Shown in pieces: positions 1 to 7,063 of a stretch of 64,000 nt of DNA (position 1 is its first letter; each line of letters starts with the position of its first letter). The DNA lies in assembly GCA_017480485.1 (NCBI GenBank), contig JAFVAN010000041.1, positions 8,919 to 72,918 on the forward strand, in the 5' to 3' direction. This stretch comes from Ruminococcus sp. Its GTDB lineage: Bacteria; Bacillota_A; Clostridia; Oscillospirales; Ruminococcaceae. Below the pieces are notes generated by a model that made no database searches, had not been told where the DNA came from, and saw only the letters and a list, made by a program, of their open reading frames with translations. The position numbers and the translations under genes are program-made.

Positions 1-578
1 GACACAGCCGATCTTTTGCCCTGTATGTATGCTATCTTGGTGTGGCCGCGGTCCGCGACGTAACCCACAAGCTCCTCCATCCCGCTTTCGTTATTGGAAA
101 CGACCGCGGTACGGCAGTCAAATATGTGGTCGATAGTGACGACGGGAATGTCGCCGTTTATGACCTCAAAGACATCCGGTGTTGTGAAATCGGTGCATGC
201 AATAACGATCCCATCGACACTACGGTACTTGCAGTGTTCATACGTTGACATCCTTCTGCCGCCTATGTCCTTATTACTTATGAAAGTAATATCATAGCCG
301 CAGCGTTCAGCCTCCGTCTTGAAGCTGTTGAGCACCTTTGCGAAGAACTCGTGCGTGAGGCCTCTGCCCGCTTCGTCAAGGAACATAACGCCAAGGTTGT
401 ACGTTCTGTTCGTTTTCAGAGCGCGCGCTTGAGAGTTTGGGAAATACCCCATCTCTTTTGCTGTGCGGACAAGCCTTTCGCGAGTGGCCTCGCTGACGTC
501 CTTATGACCATTGAGAGCCTTGCTCACTGTTGCAACCGAAACGCCGCAACGGACGGAAATATCCTTCAAAGATACCAA
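1..578 (-). CDS. LacI/GalR-family transcriptional regulator (C-terminus outside window)
   Basis: Translation of the minus strand gives a LacI-type helix-turn-helix at residues 1-55 (VSLKDISVRCGVSVATVSKA, then LNGHKDVSEATRERL) followed by the hinge (GYFPNSQARALKT) and the start of a periplasmic-binding-like sensor domain (YNLGVMFLDEAG; later DGIVIACTDF). Such proteins repress sugar-use genes and release DNA on binding a sugar or sugar phosphate. The start chosen is TTG at 578, preceded by an AAAGGCGG ribosome site; no better ATG lies upstream. Only about 192 residues are in the window, so the effector-binding half and the regulated partner genes cannot be judged. CG-centred palindromes directly upstream suggest autoregulation (inference). 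Confidence 0.9.
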   Translation of the reverse strand, partial: MVSLKDISVRCGVSVATVSKALNGHKDVSEATRERLVRTAKEMGYFPNSQARALKTNRTYNLGVMFLDEAGRGLTHEFFAKVLNSFKTEAERCGYDITFISNKDIGGRRMSTYEHCKYRSVDGIVIACTDFTTPDVFEVINGDIPVVTIDHIFDCRTAVVSNNESGMEELVGYVADRGHTKIAYIQGKRSAV

Positions 579-602
579 CTGTATTTCCGCCTTTCGTCCG
601 AT

Positions 603-655
603 TTAAACGTTTAAGTTCAGCTTAAACCTCAAATCGAAGTGAATTTCAAACGTTT
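603..655. promoter_or_regulatory. Operator-like palindromes upstream of the LacI-type gene
   Basis: TTAAACGTTTAA (603-614) is a perfect 12-bp palindrome centred on CG, and AAACGTTT recurs at 648-655. CG-centred palindromes are the usual operators of LacI-family repressors. Both sit within 80 bp upstream of the TTG start at 578. A weaker relative (CAAACGTTTT) lies at about 970-979. Binding is inferred, not shown. Confidence 0.5.
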
Positions 656-822
656 CCGTTAATAAGAATATACATTATTTCTTCTAAAATTTCAAGCGTT
701 TTTGAATTTTTTTATATTCCGTGTAATAAAATATGGGACTTTTCACAGAGTTTTCGCCTAATATTTGTGCAACTTGCCCATGATTATGTCCGCCGTGTAA
801 CCGCTGTGTAACATTTTCCCAT

Positions 823-877
823 CTTCCCTTTCGGGAAGGGCCGCCCCTGCGGGGCCATCCGGGCCTTACAGGGGCGG
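823..877. other. Two adjacent hairpins in the 579-994 intergenic stretch
   Basis: CTTCCC/GGGAAG (823-838) and CCGCCCCTG/CAGGGGCGG (841-849 and 869-877) form two strong stems. Neither is followed by a clear T-run on either strand, so they are not obvious intrinsic terminators. The rest of 656-994 is AT-rich and shows no gene. Confidence 0.4.
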
Positions 878-994
878 TATACATAATTACCATATATTTC
901 CGACATTTTGACTTTTGGGGTGGTGCAAAATAGACAAATCCATTCACACAACCTTAATATCGGCTTGTTTCAAACGTTTTCGGCGTTTCTTCCC

Positions 995-2089
995 TTATTC
1001 GTCCTTCTTGCCAAGCTGCTCCTTGAGCTTGTTCTGCTCCTGCTCCATGAGCTTCATCAGGTCGGCCATGCCTGCGGAGGCATTCTTCTTTTCGCCGCTG
1101 AACTTGAGCTCGGCGGGGCGCTTCTTAACGACCTTCTTCTTAGGAGTCTGGAGCTTCATCTCCTCCGCGGGCTCTTCTGATGCGGGGGCCTCGGGGGCGT
1201 CGCCGTCGATAAGCTTGGAGGCCTTCTCATAATAGGAAGGATCCACTGCGGGCTTCTGGGCCTCGGGCTCCGGCTCTGGCTGCCGAACGGGAGCGGCCTC
1301 AACGGGCTCCTTGGGCTCCTTGGGCTGCTGCTTGGGGGCATACTGCTCGGGATCGGGCTCGGCCTTTACGGGCTGACGGGCGGGAGCTGTCTCCTCCTCG
1401 CCTGCGCGGGCCTGCTCGCTGCGCTTTTCCTTATCGTTCTCGCCGCCGAAGAGGAAGTCGTCCAGCTTAACGGGCTCCTCGTCCTTTTCATCCTCGTCCT
1501 CGTCGTCATCATCATCGTCGTAATCGTCATCATCGTCGTCGTCATATCTCGAGCGGCTGAAGAGCATGATTATGAGCTCCAGCAGCACGAACAGGAACAG
1601 CGGCACAGCGATGCAGGCGATCCTGCCGAATTCGGAGGTGATGAACCTAATGACCTTTCCTGCCGTCAGGTAATAGCTCGAGGCTGTTCCGACGACCTTA
1701 TCGGTCTTGACCTTATATATCTTCTCGGGCTCCTTGTCCCTGAAGATCGTATACTCCACGGCGCTGAGGTCCGAGCTGGTGGAAACGTCAGCCAGCCAGA
1801 ACACCGAAGTGCCGACTCCGGGCACCTCCTCGGCAATAACTGCTTTCTTTATGCCGTCGCGGCTTGGTGCGCCGTTGGCGGCGATAACGAGAGCGTCCTT
1901 CGGGACCGCGTCGCCCATGGTATTGTCCTTCATGATATACACACTGTAGCCGGCGAGGCTGGGGGTAACGTTCTCGTTCTTGAACACCCTTGACACACCA
2001 ACGATCACAAGGAGCTCAAGGATTATGAACACGATAAAGAATATTGCAACGCCCTTAGCTGCCGATGACTTTTGTTTAGTTTGGCTCAT
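995..2089 (-). CDS. Signal peptidase-like (S26-type) membrane protein lacking the catalytic serine, with long acidic tail
   Basis: The 364-residue product has an N-terminal membrane segment (residues about 13-34), an extracytoplasmic region beginning GYSVYIMKDNTMGDAVPKDA, and a second membrane segment (about 157-176). The layout and the VVGTASSYYLTAGKVIRF stretch before the second segment resemble SipW/ER-type signal peptidases, whose active-site box reads SGSMEPTI..G. Here the serine position reads N-T-M, so protease activity is unlikely. The cytoplasmic tail begins with a run of about 20 Asp/Glu residues and continues as a low-complexity Pro/Glu/Lys region to the end. It is a single gene behind its own promoter at 2131-2159. 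Homology is inferred from pattern only. Confidence 0.6.
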   Translation of the reverse strand: MSQTKQKSSAAKGVAIFFIVFIILELLVIVGVSRVFKNENVTPSLAGYSVYIMKDNTMGDAVPKDALVIAANGAPSRDGIKKAVIAEEVPGVGTSVFWLADVSTSSDLSAVEYTIFRDKEPEKIYKVKTDKVVGTASSYYLTAGKVIRFITSEFGRIACIAVPLFLFVLLELIIMLFSRSRYDDDDDDDYDDDDDDEDEDEKDEEPVKLDDFLFGGENDKEKRSEQARAGEEETAPARQPVKAEPDPEQYAPKQQPKEPKEPVEAAPVRQPEPEPEAQKPAVDPSYYEKASKLIDGDAPEAPASEEPAEEMKLQTPKKKVVKKRPAELKFSGEKKNASAGMADLMKLMEQEQNKLKEQLGKKDE

Positions 2090-2130
2090 AAGTTCGATCT
2101 ACCTGTCCTTCCGTAATTAGTTTCCATAAT

Positions 2131-2159
2131 ATTATAGCACACTCTTTTCAAAATTTCAA
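2131..2159 (-). promoter_or_regulatory. Promoter of the signal peptidase-like gene
   Basis: On the minus strand TTGAAA (2154-2159), a 17-bp spacer and TATAAT (2131-2136) preceded by TGC, an extended -10. It lies 42 bp upstream of the ATG at 2089. Confidence 0.7.
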
Positions 2160-2201
2160 CCGCTTTAGACAAAAATTTAATAATTTTATTTGAAAAAGAT
2201 A

Positions 2202-2230
2202 TTGACAAAAAAGCGGTATTAGATTATAAT
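2202..2230 (+). promoter_or_regulatory. Promoter of tRNA-Thr
   Basis: Consensus TTGACA (2202-2207), 17-bp spacer, TATAAT (2225-2230), 140 bp upstream of the tRNA, with no other gene between. Confidence 0.75.
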
Positions 2231-2369
2231 AATAAAGTACCGCCCTTGAAAGCGCGAAAAATCGCCTTAGAAGAGAGAAAATATACCTTTTATAATATAT
2301 ATAATAAAGCTCTCTATCAGTCCGATTTTTCACCCCAATGCTCCACGGGCGCCGACATTCATATTTTTC

Positions 2370-2445
2370 GCTGGTATGGCTCAGTTGGTAGAGCAGCGCA
2401 TTCGTAATGCGCAGGTCGCCGGTTCGAGTCCGGCTACCAGCTCCA
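2370..2445 (+). tRNA. tRNA-Thr (anticodon CGT), CCA encoded
   Basis: A full cloverleaf: acceptor GCTGGTA/TACCAGC, D-arm GCTCAGTTGGTAGAGC, anticodon arm GCGCA-TTCGTAA-TGCGC giving anticodon CGT, T-arm GCCGG-TTCGAGT-CCGGC, discriminator T2442 and encoded CCA at 2443-2445. Its 3' 47 bp are duplicated at 5919-5965, marking it as an integration site; the gene itself stays intact. Confidence 0.95.
2399..2445 (+). repeat. Left attachment-site direct repeat (in tRNA-Thr)
   Basis: 47 bp running from the anticodon stem to the CCA end, identical to 5919-5965. The flanking bases differ on both sides (G before here, T before the other copy; CAGAA after here, GCCGC after the other). Confidence 0.93.
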
Positions 2446-2453
2446 CAGAATAT

Positions 2454-2495
2454 CCCGATTTTACGCACTTTGCGTGAAGTCGGGTTTTCTTTTTT
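2454..2495 (+). terminator. Intrinsic terminator after tRNA-Thr
   Basis: A 14-bp stem from CCCGATTTTACGCA to TGCGTGAAGTCGGG followed by TTTTCTTTTTT. It lies inside the integrated element, so the tRNA now ends on an element-borne terminator. Confidence 0.8.
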
Positions 2496-2513
2496 GTATT
2501 TGGATTTTCCTCC

Positions 2514-2533
2514 TTGGTCATAGTTTGGTCATA
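2514..2533 (+). repeat. Element-end doublet, left copy (candidate integrase arm site)
   Basis: TTGGTCATAGTTTGGTCATA, itself two tandem TTGGTCATA units, repeated exactly and in the same orientation at 5783-5802. Each copy lies 70-165 bp inside an end of the element, the position expected of arm-type binding sites of a Tn916/lambda-type integrase (inference). Confidence 0.6.
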
Positions 2534-2543
2534 GTGAACAACT

Positions 2544-3785
2544 TCAAACTGCTTTCGTGCTTGCCGTATCGTCCTGCTTTGCCCTGCCGCCCTTTCTGAC
2601 CGAGAGCATATTGGAGAGCACATTCGCCGCTTCCTCGTCTGCCTCCGCTACGATATGCAGATACTTGTTTGTGGTCGAGATGTTGCCATGTCCTAAACGT
2701 CCCTGCACCTGTTTCAGGCTGACGCCGCCATATAACAGCAGTGTTGCCGACGTGTGCCGAAGGCTGTGGAATTTTCTGTGTTTCAAGCCGTTCTTGGCAA
2801 GAAAAGCGCTGAACCATTGTGTTACTGTATCGGGGTGCATCATCGTGCCGTCCCATTGTGTGAACATAAAGTCCTCACCTTTCCATTGGTCTCCGAGTGC
2901 CTCGGCTTCGAGGCGTTTTTCTTCTTCAAGCTGATCTATAATTTCTATACAGTCAGCAGGGACGGAGACTGAGCGAGTCTCAAAATCCTTCGGCGGCTTG
3001 ATAGCTGCGGGCTGTCCTTTCAGCTTGTAAGCTGCTCGTTCAATGGTGATCTTCTTTGTATATCGGTCGATGTCCGAGAATTTGAGAGCTACGAGCTCTC
3101 CCCTGCGGGCGCCTGTAATGACTGCAAGCTGTATCAAAGCTTTGTATTGCAATGGTTCATTTTCAAGACAAGCAAGCATCTGAACAGCTTCCTGCTTAGT
3201 GAATATTTCAATTTTAGGAGCTGATGCTTTGGGGAGCGTCAGCTTTTTTGAGTCGGCGGGATTTGAGGGAATGAGTTCCAGCTTGACAGCTTGAGTCAGC
3301 ACAGACTGAACGACAGCAAGATCGCGCTTGATAGTCGCCGGAGAACGGTATTTATTCATATCAACGACCTTCCCTCCTCTGTATCTCTTTGTGCATGGGG
3401 TCTCGGCAAGGTACTTGATGAAGTTCTGAATGTGTACAGGGCGTATCGAGGCTAATTTCAGATGTCCGAGCTGAGGATTTACAAGCCTGCTGAGCGTCTG
3501 TGAATAATCTTCATAGATAGCTGGCGACAAGACGTCCTTTTTTATGGCGAGATACTGCTTTGTAAACTCCGCAAAGGTCAGGCGCGGGTCATTGCTGACA
3601 AGTCCGTTCCTACAGGCTTCCTCAAACTTCACGGCTTGAATATTCAGTTCCTTCTCGACCTGCTTCGGGGTCATACCCGATGAGGGCTTCCAGCTCATGC
3701 TCTTCACGATCTGCTTGCCGTTGATGTCAATGCCGCATGACACCTTGATACGGTAACTGTCGCCGCGCTTGGTGATGTTTGCCAT
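2544..3785 (-). CDS. Tyrosine recombinase / integrase
   Basis: A 413-residue site-specific recombinase. The N-terminal arm-binding region (1-60) is of the Tn916/phage type (MANITKRGDSYRIKVSCGI), followed by a SAM-like core-binding domain (about 70-170) and the catalytic domain (about 185-395). Visible active-site residues are the Arg in ARRGELVAL, the H-x-x-R box HSLRHTSATLLL, the GRLGHGNISTTNKYLHI box and its tyrosine. The length is usual for the family. It reads toward the tRNA and its stop lies 98 bp from the left repeat, the classic position for an integrase that recognises this tRNA end. A strong ribosome site (AAAGGAACG) precedes the ATG. It is preceded by the repressor gene 15 bp upstream, so both are probably cotranscribed. 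Confidence 0.95.
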   Translation of the reverse strand: MANITKRGDSYRIKVSCGIDINGKQIVKSMSWKPSSGMTPKQVEKELNIQAVKFEEACRNGLVSNDPRLTFAEFTKQYLAIKKDVLSPAIYEDYSQTLSRLVNPQLGHLKLASIRPVHIQNFIKYLAETPCTKRYRGGKVVDMNKYRSPATIKRDLAVVQSVLTQAVKLELIPSNPADSKKLTLPKASAPKIEIFTKQEAVQMLACLENEPLQYKALIQLAVITGARRGELVALKFSDIDRYTKKITIERAAYKLKGQPAAIKPPKDFETRSVSVPADCIEIIDQLEEEKRLEAEALGDQWKGEDFMFTQWDGTMMHPDTVTQWFSAFLAKNGLKHRKFHSLRHTSATLLLYGGVSLKQVQGRLGHGNISTTNKYLHIVAEADEEAANVLSNMLSVRKGGRAKQDDTASTKAV

Positions 3786-3800
3786 TGTATCACGTTCCTT

Positions 3801-4367
3801 TCATCGTTCATAATCAACGCCCGCGAGTTGTTCGATCATTCGGCGGCGCAAATTCTCAAAATGTCGAATGACAGATATTTCAAGGGCAAATTTGTCACGT
3901 TCAAAAGCAATCCGCGTTGTGTCGTCAGCCGTCGGTTCAAAAGCCGCCTGGAGCGCTTTGATATTTGCAAGATCATCGACCACGCCCGCGAAGTCGTCAT
4001 CTGAAAGCAAGCCATTAAGCGCGTCAAGAGCTGGAGCGCCGCCTGCTTCCTGCTCGTTTTTCGCCTGCTGAATTGTTATCAGAGAGCCGTCTGTCAAGCC
4101 AGTGTGTTGATAGATGTATTTGTCGTCGGCGTTCGTTGATTTGAGGTCTGAGCGCCCAAGAAGATAATCAACGGTCGTATTAAAATGGTCAGCTATTATA
4201 ATCAGCTGACTGATAGACGGACACCGAGAGCCGCCACAATAATATGACACCACGTTCGGAAGAACATCCAGTATTTCCGCCAGCTCTTTTTGACTTGACT
4301 CAGAATTGGCAAGTAACGTGTTTATCCTCTCTCCGAGCTTCTTATAAGGTTTCTTTTTGTTATCCAT
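3801..4367 (-). CDS. XRE/CI-like repressor of the integrated element
   Basis: A 188-residue protein with an N-terminal HTH_3 domain at about residues 10-72 (INTLLANSESSQKELAEILD, VVSYYCGGSRCPSISQLIII, DHFNTTVDYLLGRS). The C-terminal half is helical and has no S24 peptidase serine/lysine motif, so an SOS self-cleavage switch is not evident. It is divergent from the replication-gene fragment across a 150-bp region with paired CATAAC/GTTATG boxes, the arrangement of a lysogeny-type switch. It most likely represses the rightward promoter at 4431-4459. The integrase follows 15 bp downstream. Confidence 0.88.
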   Translation of the reverse strand: MDNKKKPYKKLGERINTLLANSESSQKELAEILDVLPNVVSYYCGGSRCPSISQLIIIADHFNTTVDYLLGRSDLKSTNADDKYIYQHTGLTDGSLITIQQAKNEQEAGGAPALDALNGLLSDDDFAGVVDDLANIKALQAAFEPTADDTTRIAFERDKFALEISVIRHFENLRRRMIEQLAGVDYER

Positions 4368-4387
4368 AATCGATCGTTCCTTTCTTG

Positions 4388-4480
4388 CATAACTGATTTG
4401 TTATGTTTACAAAATTACATAACAAAAACCTTGACTCTGTGTTGTTGTTATGCTATAATTCAAGTATAACATATATGTTA
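4388..4480 (+). promoter_or_regulatory. Divergent control region of the element: operators and rightward promoter
   Basis: Rightward promoter TTGACT (4431-4436), 17-bp spacer, TATAAT (4454-4459). Four CATAAC/GTTATG half sites lie at 4388-4393, 4400-4405, 4418-4423 and 4447-4452; the first two form an inverted repeat with a 6-bp gap. A perfect 14-bp palindrome TAACATATATGTTA lies at 4467-4480 over the expected transcription start. These are likely repressor operators. Confidence 0.65.
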
Positions 4481-4520
4481 CGATTTGTCAACAACATTTT
4501 TGAAAGAGGTGTAAAAATGA

Positions 4521-4925
4521 GCGGAGAACCGTCGTAAACGACCGTCAACGACCGATAACGACCGTAAACGACCGTTAACGCTCGTCACCGATAAGGAAGA
4601 GGATAAGGATAAGGATAAGGTTAAGGATTTGGATAATGACGACGGAAGGGACAGGGGGGAGCTTCTTTCTGCTGCTGAACGCGCAGAGCTGGAGAAGCTT
4701 GCTGACGGTCTGTCGGTCGCGTCATACATCAAAAAGCTCCAGTCTTGGGAAGCCCAAACAGGCAAGGCTGTTCGATCTCCGTTTGATACTATTCGCAAGA
4801 TGTTGATCGAAGACAAACCCAAAAAGGCAACTAAAACGAAACAATCAAACATCAGCAGCTATGACATTGAAGAGTGGGAAAAATGGGCGATGACAGACCC
4901 GAACACAAGAGCCCCCCGTCAATGA
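4521..4925 (+). pseudogene. C-terminal remnant of a phage-type replisome organiser (DnaD-like)
   Basis: The open frame starts just after an in-frame TGA at 4518 and encodes a basic/acidic low-complexity linker (KEEDKDKDKVKDL) and a tail SYIKKLQSWEAQTGKAV...SSYDIEEWEKWA. That tail is typical of phage replication initiators that carry a winged-helix N-terminus. The N-terminal DNA-binding part is missing. An ATG at 4517 with ribosome site GAAAGAGGTG starts a different frame that stops after six codons; a +1 shift would join it to this frame. An internal TTG at 4629 could start a 98-residue product. The gene sits exactly where an early replication gene would, downstream of the repressor-controlled promoter. 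Confidence 0.65.
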
Positions 4926-5040
4926 TGAGCTTCGATGCTCTTGGGGAATGTTGTGGGGGTGTAGATTTTCACCGAAAGTCAAAACTAAAATCCGAAATAC
5001 CATAAAATACCGAATTTTCAACAGTTTAGGGGGTGAAACA

Positions 5041-5379
5041 ATGAGATATTCAGATGAGCAGATTATTTGTGCCATGATGAACAGTACAACAGTCAAGGCG
5101 GCTGCGGCTGAGCTGGGCTGCTGTGAGTCCACGATCTACAAGAGGCTTCCCGACCTGCGCAGCGAGCTTCGGGAGCGTCAACTGCTGCTCCTTGATGAAA
5201 CCACTGCCGCGCTTCGTGCAAAGCTTTCAAAAGCGGTCGATGTCGTCGCGGAGATCGCGTTCAACACCGCGATAACACCACAAACGCGCCTGAACGCCGC
5301 CGAGACGCTAATGCGCAATGCCTTGCGGTTCACAGGCTTTGTCAGCGGCGAGCGTCAATCCATCGACTCCGATTGGTGA
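5041..5379 (+). CDS. Small helix-turn-helix protein of the integrated element
   Basis: 112 residues starting at ATG 5041 with ribosome site TAGGGGGTG. The N-terminal 45 residues (YSDEQIICAMMNSTTVKAAA, then ELGCCESTIYKRL) form a homeodomain-like HTH of the kind found in phBC6A51-type phage and terminase-small-subunit-like proteins. The remainder is an amphipathic helix ending RFTGFVSGERQSID. Its role is unknown; in related elements such genes lie near packaging or replication functions. Cotranscription with the replication remnant is likely (116-bp gap, no terminator seen). Confidence 0.7.
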   Translation: MRYSDEQIICAMMNSTTVKAAAAELGCCESTIYKRLPDLRSELRERQLLLLDETTAALRAKLSKAVDVVAEIAFNTAITPQTRLNAAETLMRNALRFTGFVSGERQSIDSDW

Positions 5380-5481
5380 GCGTCAAGCCCTCTGTGATGC
5401 TCTGTGAGGCTTCATGCGGGTTCAACGTGAAAACGGCTTGCCAGTATTCAAAAACGCGATACGGCGCGTTCTCGTTCATTT

Positions 5482-5515
5482 AGCAGGCTTTCAAAAGAAG
5501 CCTGCTTTTATTTTA
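5482..5515. terminator. Bidirectional terminator between convergent element genes
   Basis: AGCAGGCTT / AAGCCTGCT stem with TTTTATTTT on the plus side; it overlaps the end of the minus-strand gene at 5508. Confidence 0.75.
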
Positions 5516-5732
5516 GCCACTTGCGAATAATATGGATATTGCTTCTTTTAGTTTTTTCTTCGGTTTCACGGGCTGCATAGTACTGAGCTTGATCTGTGAG
5601 TCGGTCGCGGTCAGCCTCGGAGCAAGCCCGAAAGTTTTCGAGCAGCTGACGCTCTGCGAGTTCCGACTTTAAGTAATTATCCCGTTCACTGTCGATTACA
5701 TCTTTGTTGACTGTAACTTTGATGTCCTTCAT
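5508..5732 (-). CDS. Small hypothetical protein of the integrated element
   Basis: 74 residues, highly charged and mostly helical (MKDIKVTVNKDVIDSERDNY; ELAERQLLENFRACSEADRD), no membrane segment or signal. The ATG is preceded by AAAGGAAG at suitable distance. I do not recognise the family. It is the last gene before the right repeat and reads inward, convergent with the HTH gene. Confidence 0.6.
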   Translation of the reverse strand: MKDIKVTVNKDVIDSERDNYLKSELAERQLLENFRACSEADRDRLTDQAQYYAARETEEKTKRSNIHIIRKWLK

Positions 5733-5782
5733 ATTATCAACTTCCTTTCAAACGCGCACTGTACAAAATATTGTACTTGTTT

Positions 5783-5802
5783 TTGGTCATAGTTTGGTCA
5801 TA
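5783..5802 (+). repeat. Element-end doublet, right copy (candidate integrase arm site)
   Basis: Exact 20-bp match and same orientation as 2514-2533, 116 bp inside the right attachment repeat. Confidence 0.6.
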
Positions 5803-5918
5803 CCCAGCACAAAAGTCAAATATAAGTCACTCGACGATACCAAACGAAAAACAGCGCATTTACGCTATTTACGAGAAGACACAAAACGTCGCCAAACCGC
5901 GCAAAATCGTGCAGATGT

Positions 5919-5965
5919 CATTCGTAATGCGCAGGTCGCCGGTTCGAGTCCGGCTACCAGCTCCA
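5919..5965 (+). repeat. Right attachment-site direct repeat (tRNA-Thr 3' copy)
   Basis: Identical 47 bp to the 3' part of tRNA-Thr. It lacks the acceptor 5' strand and D-arm, so it is not a working tRNA. Confidence 0.93.
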
Positions 5966-6276
5966 GCCGCGCGCGGCGGCCCGCAACTCCCTCGCCCTCA
6001 ACAGGGTGGGGGATTTTTCATTTTGTTTGGCTCGGAAGCCGCCTTTGTGGGAGACTTTCACTTTTTGGCTTGTGCTGTGCGGAGTGCTCGCTCATTTCTG
6101 GGCGGGCGTTTTTTTGCTTGGGTCGGGATGCTTTCGCTTCATGTCAGTTTGCTGTTCCGAACCGCTCTGTTTTCAAGATTTCGGGATATACCATTTTGGG
6201 GTCGAAACAGTGCAAAACAGAGATTTATTGATATATGAAACCAATATGGCGAATATATACATTTTTACTCTTATCA
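5966..6276. other. Intergenic stretch right of the integrated element
   Basis: No gene seen. An imperfect stem (CGCCCT...AGGGTG, 5994-6010) before GGATTTTTCATTTT may be the original tRNA-Thr terminator, displaced 3.5 kb by the integration. Confidence 0.35.
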
Positions 6277-6332
6277 CCTGTCAATAATTATTCCTAATAA
6301 CTATTGACAGGACCGTAAATCAGGAGTAAAAT
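6277..6332 (+). promoter_or_regulatory. Pilus operon promoter overlapped by an inverted repeat
   Basis: TTGACA (6304-6309), 17-bp spacer, TAAAAT (6327-6332). The -35 lies inside the right arm of a perfect inverted repeat CCTGTCAATA / TATTGACAGG (6277-6286 and 6302-6311, 15-bp gap). Occupation of this repeat would block RNA polymerase. The expected transcription start near 6340 excludes the ATG at 6338 as translation start. Confidence 0.65.
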
Positions 6333-6421
6333 ATATTATGTATAAGTATGTACATTTTATTAACAGCTTTACAGAGCTTTACAGGCATTATCTGCCGCGG
6401 GACAGCGAAGGGGGAGCGCTA

Positions 6422-7018
6422 ATGGAAGACATCGAAAACACGGCGGCTCCCGAGGCCGAGGCTGAGGCCCCGGAAGGCGTTTCTCAGGCCCCGGAAGGCC
6501 CTGCGGAGGTCTCCCCTGCCCCGAAGAAAAAGCGCACCGCTCGGGACTATGCACTTTCCTTTTTTATAAAGCTCGGGGTGACGGGGCTGGTGCTTGCGGT
6601 GCTGTTCTGCTTTGTGATCGGTGTACACGTCTGCCACACCAACAGCGCCTACCCGACCATCAGGGACGGCGAGCTCTGCCTGACCTCCCGCCTCTCGAAG
6701 CCCGAGCAGGGGGACATGGTGGTCTACAAACGCGGGGACGAAGTGAAGTTCGGGCGGGTCATCGCCTTCGGCGGCGACAGCGTGGACATAGTCAGCGACG
6801 TTGTGACCGTCAACGGCTTTGGCATTGCGGACGACGCGATCTACCCCACCTCTACCGAGGGGGCGGCTGTGGGCTTTCCTTACACGGTGCCGAAGGACTG
6901 CGTTTTCGTGCTCAACGACTACCGCAGCGACAACACGGACAGCAGGAAATACGGCGGCGTACCGCTGGAGGACATTGAAGGAACAGTGGTCTTCACGGTG
7001 CGTATGCGCGGAATATAG
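6422..7018 (+). CDS. Pilus-locus signal peptidase I-like protein
   Basis: 198 residues from ATG 6422, which has ribosome site AAGGGGGAG at good spacing. Residues 1-40 are a Pro/Glu/Ala-rich cytoplasmic tail, 44-68 a membrane segment, then the S26 catalytic fold. Box B reads CHTNSAYPTIRDGE with Ser75 as the expected nucleophile. Box D reads KFGRVIAFGGDSVDI; the residue before the conserved Arg112, normally the general-base lysine, is Gly111, with the nearest lysine at 109. The C-terminal box (NDYRSDNTDSRKYG) matches the GDN.....DSR pattern. Signal peptidases of sortase pilus loci (for example SipA of streptococci) are needed for pilus assembly, and some have lost catalytic residues. First gene of the pilus operon. 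Confidence 0.82.
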   Translation: MEDIENTAAPEAEAEAPEGVSQAPEGPAEVSPAPKKKRTARDYALSFFIKLGVTGLVLAVLFCFVIGVHVCHTNSAYPTIRDGELCLTSRLSKPEQGDMVVYKRGDEVKFGRVIAFGGDSVDIVSDVVTVNGFGIADDAIYPTSTEGAAVGFPYTVPKDCVFVLNDYRSDNTDSRKYGGVPLEDIEGTVVFTVRMRGI

Positions 7019-7063
7019 GAATTAGGCTTTAAGCTAAGACTCTATGAAAAGGAGAAGATGGAT

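Larger units (their letters stand above)
2399..5965. mobile_element. Small integrated element at tRNA-Thr (integrase, repressor, broken replication gene)
   Basis: The segment is bounded by identical 47-bp copies of the tRNA-Thr 3' end and holds a tyrosine recombinase beside the tRNA, a CI-like repressor divergent from a replication-gene fragment, a small HTH gene and an 74-residue orphan. No relaxase, mobilisation, capsid or terminase large-subunit gene is present. The arrangement is that of a phage satellite or of a decayed phage/integrative element whose transfer genes are gone. The 20-bp doublets at 2514-2533 and 5783-5802 are probably integrase arm sites. Confidence 0.85.

Noticed and set aside
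4530..4625. Iterons of a replication origin (CGACCGT and GATAAG repeats)
   Set aside because: They are better explained as low-complexity codons (DNDRKRP, DKDKDK) of the replisome-organiser linker.
5919..5965. Second tRNA-Thr gene
   Set aside because: Only the 3' half is present; the acceptor 5' strand and D-arm are missing.
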